Positions 1 to 10,014 of a stretch of DNA of 64,000 nucleotides are shown here, in pieces. The position numbers and the translations under genes are program-made. The DNA is from Solea solea (lineage: Eukaryota > Chordata > Actinopteri > Pleuronectiformes > Soleidae), in assembly GCF_958295425.1 (NCBI RefSeq), contig NC_081152.1, positions 23,010,015 through 23,074,014 of the forward strand, read 5' to 3'. The stretch's first letter is position 1. Each line of letters opens with the position of its first letter. The notes beneath the pieces were generated by a model, which was not told the DNA's origin, made no database searches, and worked only from the letters and a program-made list of their open reading frames with translations.

Positions 1-807
1 AAACACATGGTAGTGTATGATGACAAATCGTTCAACGGCATTTGACGAGTCCAATCTGAACCAAACTTGCTAGGATTGATGATAGTCCGGCCCTGAAGAC
101 AGCACCCCCTGGTGACAGCAGACACTATGACGCCTGGTATTTGAATGAACTAGTCCTAGAGCTTTTGTGCGATCACCTTTAAACTTGGTGAGGTCACTGT
201 GAACAAGTTGAGGAGCTTAAGTTATTAAAAGTTTGTCAAAATGTCGCATGGTGTACGAGATAGGTGGCGTTCATTCATATTTTTCACAACAAAAGGAAAA
301 ACTCTTATAACCCCTAAAACTTGTCCTCCTGAGGAGCATGTTTAATGTACATGCACGAAACTTGATACACGCGTTCCTTAGATTAGGGCGGTCAAAAAAG
401 TCAGTGCAGCCTATGCTCTAAAACGAACAGGAAAGCTGCCATCTTGGATTGAAAGTAAATTTTTTGCTGATTTTGGCCATTTCGCACCAATGGTATTTGA
501 ACAAACTTGTCCGACAACTTTCATGGGATCACCTTCAAACTTGGTGAGGTCACTGTTGACAGGTTGAGGATCCAAAGGTATGAAAATCTTTTCAATAAGT
601 ATCATGGCGTACAAGAAAAAGGGCGGCAAAGTTGGCGAAAATCACGCTTCTTCGCAACACACAACAATCTCTTATAACTTTGCGATGGAAGGTCAGATCT
701 TAACCAAACTTGTGACAATCGATGATGGGCCCTATGCAAAAACTGTAAATTTTGAAAACAGCGCCTCCTGGTGGTGTACTGAATATGATAACAAATGGTT
801 CAACGGT

Positions 808-821
808 GTTGCCATGGCAAC
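808..821. promoter_or_regulatory. Perfect X-box-like palindrome (copy 1)
   Basis: The 14-mer GTTGCCATGGCAAC is a perfect inverted repeat and matches the classical RFX-factor X-box consensus. It lies in a copy of the local repeat, so it may be an incidental part of that repeat. Binding is inference. Confidence 0.3.
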
Positions 822-1100
822 ACTGCAAAGGATTCACTCAAAACTCTAATTACTTTGCGATAGAAGGTCCCATCCCAACCAAATTTGCTAGGGTTCAAGA
901 TGGACCATGGCTTAAGAAGTCTATGCAAAAACTGTACATTTTGAAAACAGCGCCTCCTGGTGGTAACAGAAAATACAACACATTCACAATTTCGCTTATA
1001 ACTTTTACAGACTTCATCGTATCATACTCAAAATCAATGAAACATTCAAAACACATGGTAGATGATGCGTGCTGAATATGATAACAAATCGTTCAACGGT

Positions 1101-1114
1101 GTTGCCATGGCAAC
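1101..1114. promoter_or_regulatory. Perfect X-box-like palindrome (copy 2)
   Basis: A second identical GTTGCCATGGCAAC, 293 bases from the first and in the same repeat context. Two identical copies show that the palindrome is conserved between repeat units; no adjacent gene start is visible. Confidence 0.3.
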
Positions 1115-1130
1115 ACTGCAAAGGGTTCAC

Positions 1131-1445
1131 TCAACTGAGTGGTTCATTCATGCAATACCCTTTTTTCGCCACATGATGGAGGCAGCTGCCTACAAATCTA
1201 TCAAATCTAACATTTACAGTTTTTAATGCTGCTCTAACAGGGATTGTTGTATCCACTTGAAACTTGATATGTGAGACCTCAGATTTCTTCAGGCAAAATA
1301 AGTGACAAAAGTTATGAGCAAAGGATGAAGGCCCCACACAGCATTACTGGGAATTAGGAAGTGGTGAGGAATTGTTAATACAGATTTAACATCCTGCATG
1401 GATAATTGACTGAAGTAAAAATATAAATAAAATATAAAATATGAC
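1131..1445. other. Non-coding stretch
   Basis: AT-rich sequence with no supported gene, bounded by the first repeat block and by the SINE target-site duplication. Confidence 0.5.
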
Positions 1446-1454
1446 ATACTCACA

Positions 1455-1708
1455 TATTATATACATCTCCAGCTTCCTCCCACAGTCCAAAAACATGCAA
1501 TATGGGGATTAGGTAAATTGGACACCCTAAAATGACCATAGGTGTGAGTGTGAGAGTGAATGGTTGTTTGTCTCTATGTGTGTGTGGCCCTGCGATGGAC
1601 AGGCGAACTGTCTAGGGTGTACCCCGCCTATCGCCCTATGTTAGCTGAGATTGGCACAGCACCCCCCGCGACCCTCAGGTGGAGGATTAAGCGGTAGATG
1701 ATGGATTG
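1455..1708 (+). mobile_element. 5'-truncated tRNA-derived SINE
   Basis: The body matches the full-length SINE at 58329-58699 in opposite orientation: 'cttcctcccacagtccaaaa' at the start, then the 'ggtgtaccccgcctatcgcc' region, then the 'aagcggtagatgatgg' tail. The tRNA-like head is missing. A perfect 9-bp direct repeat, 'atactcaca', flanks it at 1446-1454 and 1709-1717, so this is a bona fide retroposed copy that was 5'-truncated at insertion. Confidence 0.8.
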
Positions 1709-1717
1709 ATACTCACA

Positions 1718-3504
1718 CTGGTATGGATAGCAGAGAAATCAGATAAATGATTTCAACAGATTTCTGCTCAGAACATTCTTGTGTGCAGCTACTAACAACT
1801 CTCTTTAGCAGGATTCACATGATGTGACAATAGCACAGCTGTGACCTGTATAATCTAAACCAGCCTTTCTCAAAGTGTGGTCTGTGAGCGACACCTAGTG
1901 GTCCGCCAGGTGACAAGCAAGTAACACGTCTTGTCTTGACAAATTAAAATGTCAGTGTTTTTATTTCAGTGTTTCTCAAACTGCCTGTGACATACGTGTT
2001 GTTTTCAATATCAAATCAACATTAGCCTCTGTAAAATCAAAAAAAGGTTTGTTTTGTGGCAGTGTCTGACTTGAGCAGAACACAAATACATGAGGTTCAA
2101 CTTAATGAAGATCTCAACAAAAGCCACAGTGGATGCATGTGCACTAATGCTATAATCGTGTTTACAAGACTATAGAGTAAGATACTTGATGTTCTGCTTA
2201 TCCAGCTCATACTTATCACTTGAAAGGTGCAGACATGAAAATGTCACTTTTCTTAGATTCTCAGAGAGGCTTTTCTTGATTATTCATAGATAATGCTTTT
2301 TTTTATAAAAGTATTGTTCTTTATTATATTAAATTTAATGCTTTTTAAATATGTATGGAGACACTGCATTTGTGTCCTTAGACAGTCAAAGCTTATCAAT
2401 TTGTTTTAATTAATAAAACTCAGGTTCTGTCAAATGAATGACTCATTAATGCATAAATCTACTGGATCGCCCCAAGACATGCAATCAGAGAGCGTAACGA
2501 GTATCACAGGAAGTTAGCTTTCCAAGCTTGGGCCCTCCTCTGTGAAAATGCTGTATCATTCAATAGCAAAGTGTGTCACAGTGAGTAAGAACATTGAGAT
2601 AGCAAGGTTCTCCTGGAGCTCCATGACATGAGGGTCCACAAAGTACCTTTCTCTCACACAATTAGTATATTACAGCTTACTTATGCACTGTGTCGAATAT
2701 GTGAAGCGTGATTAAAAATACATTTGACATTTTCTATACAAATGCAACACTACCCCAGTAGCATAGTATCTCAAATCATACTGTGGGGTATATAATTATC
2801 CTTATATAGTGTATTGTCTCAGTTGATGTGGGTCATTGTTAGGGAGGTAGAACCAGCACAGCGACAACTATGGGTAAAATAATGTTTTTGCAATCCTTTT
2901 TTGAGAATAACAGTGTTTTGAACAATGGCACACATGCCAGAGTAAGTGCCTGGCACATGATTTACACCACTTGCTTAAGTTCTCAGCAGCATACATCATT
3001 TACTGATAGGTTACAGAAATGCGTGCGCTAGTGGAAATTATTTCATCGGGCTCCATCAAGCGGGTTTAGCAGAAGCCACAAGCACATGTGCCTCAGGCCA
3101 GCAACAGCAAAGAAGGCAGAGCTCTTTTTCTTGTTTTTGTTTTTTGAGTAGCAGTTCAGCGACATTGAATGAGAAGGTGGCTTATGTAAACTCAATAATA
3201 TACTACATGTGTATAATAAAACATGGGGTTTGGTTGAAAACTTGGCATATTAAGTCATTGATCATGTCAAAGTTTGTGCATGGGAAAACACATTGCAGTG
3301 TGTGAACCAATCAATTAATTTGTCCTTTTTCAAAAATTCTATATATACTTAATCAATTTAAAAATTGGCATTATATATCAGATAAAAGATAAAAATAGTA
3401 CAGTGTGCTTTTATTGTTACAATGCATTAGTATATTAAACATTGAATAACTTTCCTGCAGTAGAGAGAACAGGAGTTAAGTGAAGAGATGCAAATATGAT
3501 TGTC
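1718..3504. other. Intergenic sequence downstream of the phospholipase gene
   Basis: AT-rich DNA without a supportable coding region. Around 1858-1985 there are two copies of a 'tttctcaaa' motif next to 'gacacctagtggtccgcc', which resembles the edge of a common short fish repeat, but I could not define boundaries. Confidence 0.4.
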
Positions 3505-3510
3505 TTTATT
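3505..3510 (-). terminator. Poly(A) signal of the phospholipase gene
   Basis: AATAAA on the minus strand (tttatt on plus), about 170 bases downstream of the stop codon at 3678. It is followed by T-rich sequence and is the first canonical signal after the last exon. Confidence 0.5.
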
Positions 3511-3677
3511 CTCAGAAAAGAAAGTTTACAATTTTTCAGCTGTAATGTTATACATCTGTATATTTACAAGCCAATACATATCTCAATTATCCCATTTAGA
3601 AATAATTACAATTACATATAAATGTGACTGTCCAGTGTGTGGACTTCATGTATATACTTCATTTACATAATAAAACA

Positions 3678-4554
3678 TTATGAAATGTGTATGTTTGGTA
3701 GTGAATTCCTTTTCTGACATTTGTCACTGGGCAGATGTTCATTTTCAGGGTTCCAAGGTGATCTGGCAAAACACTCTGCAGCCTTCCTGTCACACTCACA
3801 GATGAACATCTCACATTCATTGTTCTTATCTATGGAAAGCAAAATGAAGGGCATACAGTGGTTAGAAATAAGACTTTGAGGAAGAAAATATGAGAGTCTG
3901 GATTTAGTTGTGTTGAATAAGTTGGCTGCACAGCTGCTTTGGTTTAATGTCGGAACCCTGGGTCAATTTCTGTTTGTCACAATCTCCCTTTGTCTCAACT
4001 CAAGTTCATGAGATGAAGTAAGCAAACAACTGAAGATGTTTGTGTACTTACTGCCACAGGTGATCACCTTGCGTTGTTTGTCACAGTCATAGTCATAGAA
4101 CTCAGTGTAAGGGTTGTCGAACACAGGCCAGCATTCAGGGTGCTGCATAGCATCTGTGTAACACTGGTCATGCACTTCACAGCACCTACAGGTATAATAA
4201 GGTCAATTATAAGTACACAGTGTTACAAGTTTACAGTATGAAGCAGAGTGAATACGCACCTATCCAGCTCATCCACAGGTTGGCCAGAGCCTCCCTTTCC
4301 ACAGTAGCAGCCATAGTCAGCGTAGTCCAAAACAGGCCAGCTATCCGGCATTACACAGAGGATCATATCTCTGAACTGGTTGAGGGACCTTCCATTTAAA
4401 GACCAGGCTGAAGCATTACAAATTGAAACAATTCGAACTATGTTAATACAGGTATTCACAACCAGCACACAGGAAACAAAAAAGCTTTAATCACGATATA
4501 CTCACCAAGAGAGAGCCCTGAAGCCATGAGAAACATAATCTGAAATGTGTTCAT
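3678..4554 (-). CDS. pla2g1b: Secreted phospholipase A2, pancreatic (group IB-like), four exons
   Basis: Predicted calcium-dependent sn-2 acyl hydrolase of phospholipids, secreted as a zymogen. Exons on the minus strand are 4554-4506, 4407-4260, 4185-4052 and 3829-3678, all with GT/AG junctions and matching phases (1, 2, 1), giving 160 residues. Residues 1-17 form a signal peptide. A short propeptide ends at Arg23, a plausible tryptic activation site, before SLNQFRDMI. The Ca2+ loop is [11 protein letters not shown] (48-58). The catalytic pair is His71-Asp72 in CCEVHDQCY, and the active-site Asp124 lies in CDRKAAECF. Fourteen cysteines fit seven disulfides. A pancreatic-loop-like insertion follows Cys84. 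The C-terminal tail (about 132-160) is slightly longer than usual for the family. All catalytic residues are present. It is the only intact host gene in the window and has no operon-like neighbours. Group I membership is clear; the exact paralogue is inferred. Confidence 0.92.
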
Positions 4555-4634
4555 CCTGAGCCACAGTGGATTTTTCTAGGTGTAAAATTCACCCCCACTT
4601 TCCACTCAACCACATCCAAGTGTACATTCAGGTC

Positions 4635-4645
4635 CTATTTATATA
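4635..4645 (-). promoter_or_regulatory. TATA box of the phospholipase gene
   Basis: Minus-strand TATATAAATAG lies about 80 bases upstream of the start codon. That would put transcription initiation near 4605 and leave a short 5' UTR of about 50 bases, typical for a pancreas-type secreted enzyme gene. Confidence 0.65.
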
Positions 4646-4655
4646 CAAGCCTTGG

Positions 4656-5220
4656 GCCCTCTTTTGTCATCTGTTCATACTACATGTTGTTCACACGCAG
4701 CATGATTCATCAACTGAGGGGAAATGCAAACAAGCATGTGTTGAACCACAGACAACTCCCACACTTTGAACCCTTCAGTCAGCTCATGATTAATTGAGTT
4801 CACTTAAGGCCAGATGGACTACAGTGGTGGAAGAAAAATAAGGCCCCAGCTCTGTCCCCTGTTGTCTTCCCTCCTATCTGACACATTTAAAGACAATAGG
4901 TTTGTGTTTTTTCTGGTTGCTGATGTCACCTAAATTTGGTAAAATATAGGGAAGTAACTTTGTGGCTCATGAATTTTGTTTTTCAATTGTTGATGAATAC
5001 CAAGCTTTTTGTGAAATAGCTGTGTTTTTTTATAACCTCTCCTGCCCAGTACCTAGGACATGTAATATGGTTGATTTCTTGGCTAAATTGTACAACATGA
5101 TCTGCAGCTCCACAGTCTGATCAAAACAACATAACATTTTCCTAATCCAAAATAATGTACCTTGTCCTATCTGTCTAGGTTAAACTCAATTCTGATGTCA
5201 TCTAGCAATGCCAGAAAACG
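4656..5220. other. Intergenic stretch
   Basis: Upstream flank of the phospholipase gene up to the microsatellite. I see no gene, repeat or element boundary here. Confidence 0.4.
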
Positions 5221-5225
5221 AGATA

Positions 5226-5229
5226 AATA

Positions 5230-5289
<60 letters not shown>

Positions 5290-5297
5290 CATATCTA

Positions 5298-5340
<43 letters not shown>

Positions 5341-5343
5341 CTA

Positions 5344-5387
<44 letters not shown>

Positions 5388-5407
5388 TATATACATACAT
5401 ACATACA
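5226..5407. repeat. Compound TA / TC / TACA microsatellite
   Basis: Uninterrupted (TA)n runs broken by 'catatctatctctctctc' blocks that occur twice, ending in (CATA)n. The block structure (TA)n-TC block-(TA)n-TC block-(TA)n suggests duplication of a larger unit. Open frames of Tyr/Ile repeats on both strands are artefacts. Confidence 0.95.
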
Positions 5408-5819
5408 TATTAGGGTGCATCATTTGCACAACTTTTTGAAAAAAATTTGAAAATCAATTTGTACCTAGTATAATTTTTTTACACTTGCCAAAGTAAACTT
5501 CCATGAGAAATTTCATGAAATTCTATTGATTTCTACTGGGTCCACCGAGCCTCTGAATTTAAGTGTCTGCGGCAGCCTTAAAGGTCCCATATTATACCCT
5601 ATTTCTCCAAGTTAAACTAGTTCCCTGTTGTCCTAATGAACATGTCTGTGACATGCATTGGTCAAAATACCATAAGGATGAAGCACCATAGCAGTTCAAT
5701 AACCCTGCCAAAACAGCCCTTTTCAGAACGCTGGTGGAGGAAACTTTGTGGTTCAACCATATATGTTTGAACCAAAAGTCCGATCCTGAACAAGAGGAAG
5801 CGAAAGAAGAAGTTGTAAG

Positions 5820-7800
5820 GTAACCCTTCCTTTTACGGTCCAGTAATTACCAGGTAATTAAGATGTATTTACTAAGTAATAACAGTGTAATTAAATGTAA
5901 TTACATTGTAATTACCAAGTACTTACCAGGTAATTACCCAGTATTTACAAGATATTTTTCTGACTACGACCAGGCATTTACCCAATAATTACCTGGTAGA
6001 TATATATGTATATAGATGTATATCGTAGATTTTAAACCCGTAGTTAAAAATATTTACCTGATATTTATCAAGTCAAGTCAAGTAGTTTTATTTGTCAAAT
6101 GTACTATATGTACGACATACAGCACAGATGAAATTGCAGTCCTCTCAGACCCACGGTGCAAAACAGGCAGTTACATAAATAAACATAAATAAACAATCAA
6201 CAATAAACAATCAACAGACATGAAGTAAACAATCAACAAGAAGAGAATCTTCTAAGAGAAGATAAGTGAGGTAGTGCAGTTTAGTGTTTAGTTTAGTTTA
6301 GTCCCTGAGTTCAGAGTGTGGGAATGGTGTTGGTGGAGGAGGAGGAGGAGGGGGGGAGTGGGGAGAGTACAGTCCTGGTCTGTGGCAGGGGGCAGAGGGG
6401 GGGAGGATGAGTAGAGGTGGGAGTGATGGTAGAGCAGGGAGGGAGTTGAGTCTTCTACAACTCCCTACGACTCTACTCCTTTATCTGGTAAATACCAATA
6501 ATTACCTGGTAGATATGCAGTAATTGTATATTGTAGATTTTAAATAATAAAATAAAATAATTTACCTGATATTTATCTGGTAAATACCAACAAGTTACTT
6601 GGTATTTACTAGATATTTTCCCGACAACTACCACGTATTTACCCAATAACTACCTGGTAGATATCCTGCAATTGCATATTGTAGACTATAAACCCACTGA
6701 ATCTGTCTATATGTGACTTTGTTAGGGTTATAATAACTTACCAGGTATTTACCTGGTAATTACTAGGTATTTACTCAAAAATTATCACATATTTACCTGT
6801 TAGTTTTCTGATATTTACCTGGTAAATACCAACTAGTTAGCTAGTATTTACTAGATATATACTGCAAACTACCATGTATTTCTCCAGGAATTATGATATT
6901 ATTATAGATTATGTATTACCAATCAACCTGTGTAGTGACAGTGAGGGTAGTAATGACTCTGGTATTTACCTGGTAATTACCCAGAATTTACCTGATAACT
7001 TGCAACTATTTACTAAGTAATGACCTTCTAATTACCCAGTAGTTACAATTTACCCAATAACCCCCATGTATTTATGCAGATATTAACTGGTATTTACCCA
7101 GTAATTAGAAATGTGTACCATGTACATTCCAAAACATTAACAGGTTAAACCTTGTGAATTACCCTGTAAGGAAGGTGGAACTGTACTGTAAAAGGACGCG
7201 TGGTTTGTTTCAATGATATTACCATGTACTTTCCTGGTAACTGTAGATTATAATCCTCTACCACCCATCAGGGTGTGTAGTTTTGAACATGGTACCTGGC
7301 AAAAACTCCCATATTTCCCTGATATTTATCAGGGAAATATCGGGGTGATATCGGAGTTTTACAGAGTAGTTACCCTGTAAGAAAGGTGGAACTGTACTGT
7401 AAAAGAAAGCGTTGTTCGTTTCAATGATATTACCATGTGCTTTCCTGGCAATTAGTAGTGGTGTTACAGGTACGGTAGTCTTTACTGTGTCAGTGTTACC
7501 TGGCAATAATTCATACTTCCCCAGTAATTACCAGGTATTTACCCAGTATTTAGTAGATTTTTGGTATTTACCCAGTAATTAGGAACTTGTACCACATACA
7601 TTCCAAAACATTATCAAGTGAAACCTTGCAAGTTACCCAGTAAGTAAGGTGTAACTGTACTGTAAAAGAAAGCCTTGTTTGTTCCTGTACGATTACCATG
7701 TTCTTACAATATCCTTTGGAATAAATCTGCTTTTTGAAAATGTTCTGCAATCTTACCAGGTAAGACCAGGAAAGTCTACAATTTATAAAGTAAGTGGAAG
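5820..7800. repeat. Left inverted arm with TTTACC/GGTAAA iterons
   Basis: Dozens of degenerate copies of palindromic units such as TTTACCTGGTAAAT and AATTACCAGGTAATT occur at irregular spacing. Segments such as 'atgtattaccaatcaacctg' (about 6914) and 'cctctaccacccatcagggt' (about 7255) recur inverted in the right arm. An array like this next to the terminal repeat is what subterminal transposase-binding sites look like; binding is inference. Confidence 0.7.
6068..6479 (-). mobile_element. Truncated non-LTR retroposon fragment in the left arm
   Basis: Read on the minus strand, this ends in an AATAAAA-type tail followed by a short tandem repeat (TCAAG on plus) at about 6068. The plus strand shows 'tagttttatttgtcaaatg' and 'gatgaaattgcagtcctctc'. 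The arm sequence 'tttatc' flanks it on both sides, consistent with a short target duplication. The same tail architecture recurs near 8766, 25823, 40477 and 44695. Family not identified. Confidence 0.5.
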
Positions 7801-8757
7801 CTGTACAATAAAAGAAAGCCTTTGAGCCTTTGCACCATAAACAATATACAAATTTCCCCGCAGGATCAATAAAGTAAACTTAACTAGTGTTTTATTAAAA
7901 CGGAAAACGATGACAACAGAGGTGAACACAACGCAGTACAGTACTTCATCACTGGTTACACTTTGTAAAATGCTCTTATGACTTTAAATAAGCGTCCAAG
8001 AATGCCCTTCCTATGCTCTTTCCCGAGCCAGTGGTTCCACTCAATGAACCTTAAGTTCATCTTCAAGGCCTTCTCTGTCAGGTTCCCCCTGTACCTGTAG
8101 ATGTCCTCCTTATAAGTCCGCCAAGCCCGTTCAATGTGCTGCGTATGGGCACCAGTCCCAGGGTGGACAAAATACCTCTGGTGATTTACCTGGTAGTGTA
8201 TGTAGCCGTCATGGGACAACCGGTTGTAGGAACGCCAGCAATCACTAATGATTTCACTTCCAGGTCTAACATATTTTCTAATGATTGGGAGCAATCCCCT
8301 CCTGGATCGAGTTTCAACTAGTTTTAAAACAGGGCGTCTACGGGACCGTCTGACTTCCATCATCCCAAAGACCCACGAGCGACGTCGCCAGGTCTTTCCA
8401 AATCGTCCAAGTCCATACTGAAAATAAACAAAATGTCATGCTGAAAGGCAGTCCAACTTAAATGCATCATTTGAGAATGTTAAAGTCGCAATCACTTTGG
8501 TGCTTGTTGATCAACCTCCATGATCATGTTAATACTGCCTGGCATATGACCAATTCATAGGGCTAGCTCATGAACCAACACTTTTACTTTTTAATAAAAA
8601 CATATATCTAGTCAGATTTTTCCATGTAGGCGCCATTTGGCATAGGCATTTGGATCAGGGTTCCCACACCTACATCAATTTCAAGGACCTTTCAAGGACT
8701 TTCAAGGGCCTTTTCTCCAAATTCACTACCCCCGCATGGCATAGATATGAGACATAG

Positions 8758-8830
8758 ATAAGGTACAGGTAAGGTGTCTTTATTGTCATTGTACAGTAGA
8801 ATGTACAATGAAATTGCAAGGATCAAGGCA
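8758..8830 (-). mobile_element. Short retroposon tail in transposase intron 3
   Basis: Contains 'gtctttattgtcattgtac' and 'acaatgaaattgc', the same tail signature as at 25823 and 40477. It is a small fragment with no coding sequence. Confidence 0.4.
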
Positions 8831-9526
8831 GTATAGACATTTTGCCAGTGGTCAAAAAAACCTTCCAAGAAATCCCAGAATGCCCATAAAGTAAAGATCA
8901 TCATCCAGGGACAAAAATTTTTATTTTCATTAAAATAATTAATTTCCATCTCTAACACACACTCAGCACCTGCAAGTTGTTTTCCAGAAGAAAACACTAA
9001 AGACCAGGCTTGCACAAAAAACATTGTTGTTCGTTTCAGCAACTTTATGCAGTAATTAATGTTTTTTGACATGCTACCCAGGTTTTAAACAGTGGGTCCA
9101 AAAGTTATCCCCTAAATGTATATATTTTATATTTCCTCACAACGTATAAATTTCGAGAGATCTCGCGAAAGTTTAACCTTTTATAGATTGTAGATGTTTT
9201 TGAGTGGACTATCCCTTTCATTTATTTAAAACCTATTGTCCTTGTTTAAACAGCTACTGCACCGTACAACACAAAACAGCAATTGACATTTTATGAACAA
9301 AATACAAGCTTACCTTTCTTTTGTGTCTGAACTTGCTCTCATCTATCCCTACGAAAGCTCTTCTCCCTCCAATTCGCATTTCCCTTCTGCTCTCCAGTCG
9401 TCTGACTGCTGCACAGCAAATTTCACGTAGAAGTGTAGTCACCCTAGTCAGTGATTTGCTGCTCCCACATACTCCATCCTCTAGCATATCCACATGTCTT
9501 CTCCTCAAACCCTGTGACAAACTGAC

Positions 9527-10014
9527 TGTCACGGCTTAGCAAGAAACCCAGAACGAGACTCTGACTGACGAAAGAAAAGGTTTATTTGAGATGAGGGAAT
9601 GCGGGGAAGGAAGGGTGCTGGTCCGGGGGGGGGATGACGGCTGGAGGGCTTGAGGTGATGGCTGGGCTGGCAGACGGGCAGGCAGGAAAGGACTTAACAA
9701 AAGACAAACAGGTTTAAATTTTGCACCGACTGGCAACAGAGTACAGTTTCTAAAGGTTAGCTCGATTAGTAGTCTTCTTCCAACAAACCGTGTACACTGA
9801 GTGACGATCCGGCAGAGACTGAAGGTAGGGACAGGAACTAAGCAGACTGGGTGATGAGCTGATGGAAACCAGGTGGCTTGATTGCAGCAGCAGGGCAGGT
9901 GTGGAGTGGGAGGTAGGCAGATCCAGCAGAGGTGACAGAGTGCAAGGGGGGAGGGGAAAGTGACAGACAGACAAAAACAAACACCAAAACTGTCATGAGG
10001 CTGGCCTCATGACA
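9527..10014 (-). repeat. Gypsy 3' LTR
   Basis: 488-base LTR bounded by TG...CA, adjacent to the polypurine tract and to the target duplication CTGAC. It differs from its partner by 'cagaacgag' versus 'cagaaccag', 'acttaac' versus 'actgaac', and absence of two bases near 9840. Confidence 0.93.

Larger units (their letters stand above)
1..1130. repeat. Local/dispersed repeat block, no gene
   Basis: Several segments recur within this stretch. One contains 'aaacttggtgaggtcactg' (about 182 and 539), one 'gcgcctcctggtgg' (about 762 and 949), and one 'ttcaacggtgttgccatgg' (about 799 and 1092). The spacing suggests diverged copies of a few-hundred-base unit. Short open frames here have no recognisable protein similarity and change frame between copies. 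I do not recognise the repeat family. Confidence 0.5.

Noticed and set aside
5162..5450. Open frames of Tyr/Ile and Ser/Leu repeats on both strands
   Set aside because: They are translations of the TA/TC microsatellite with no non-repetitive protein sequence.
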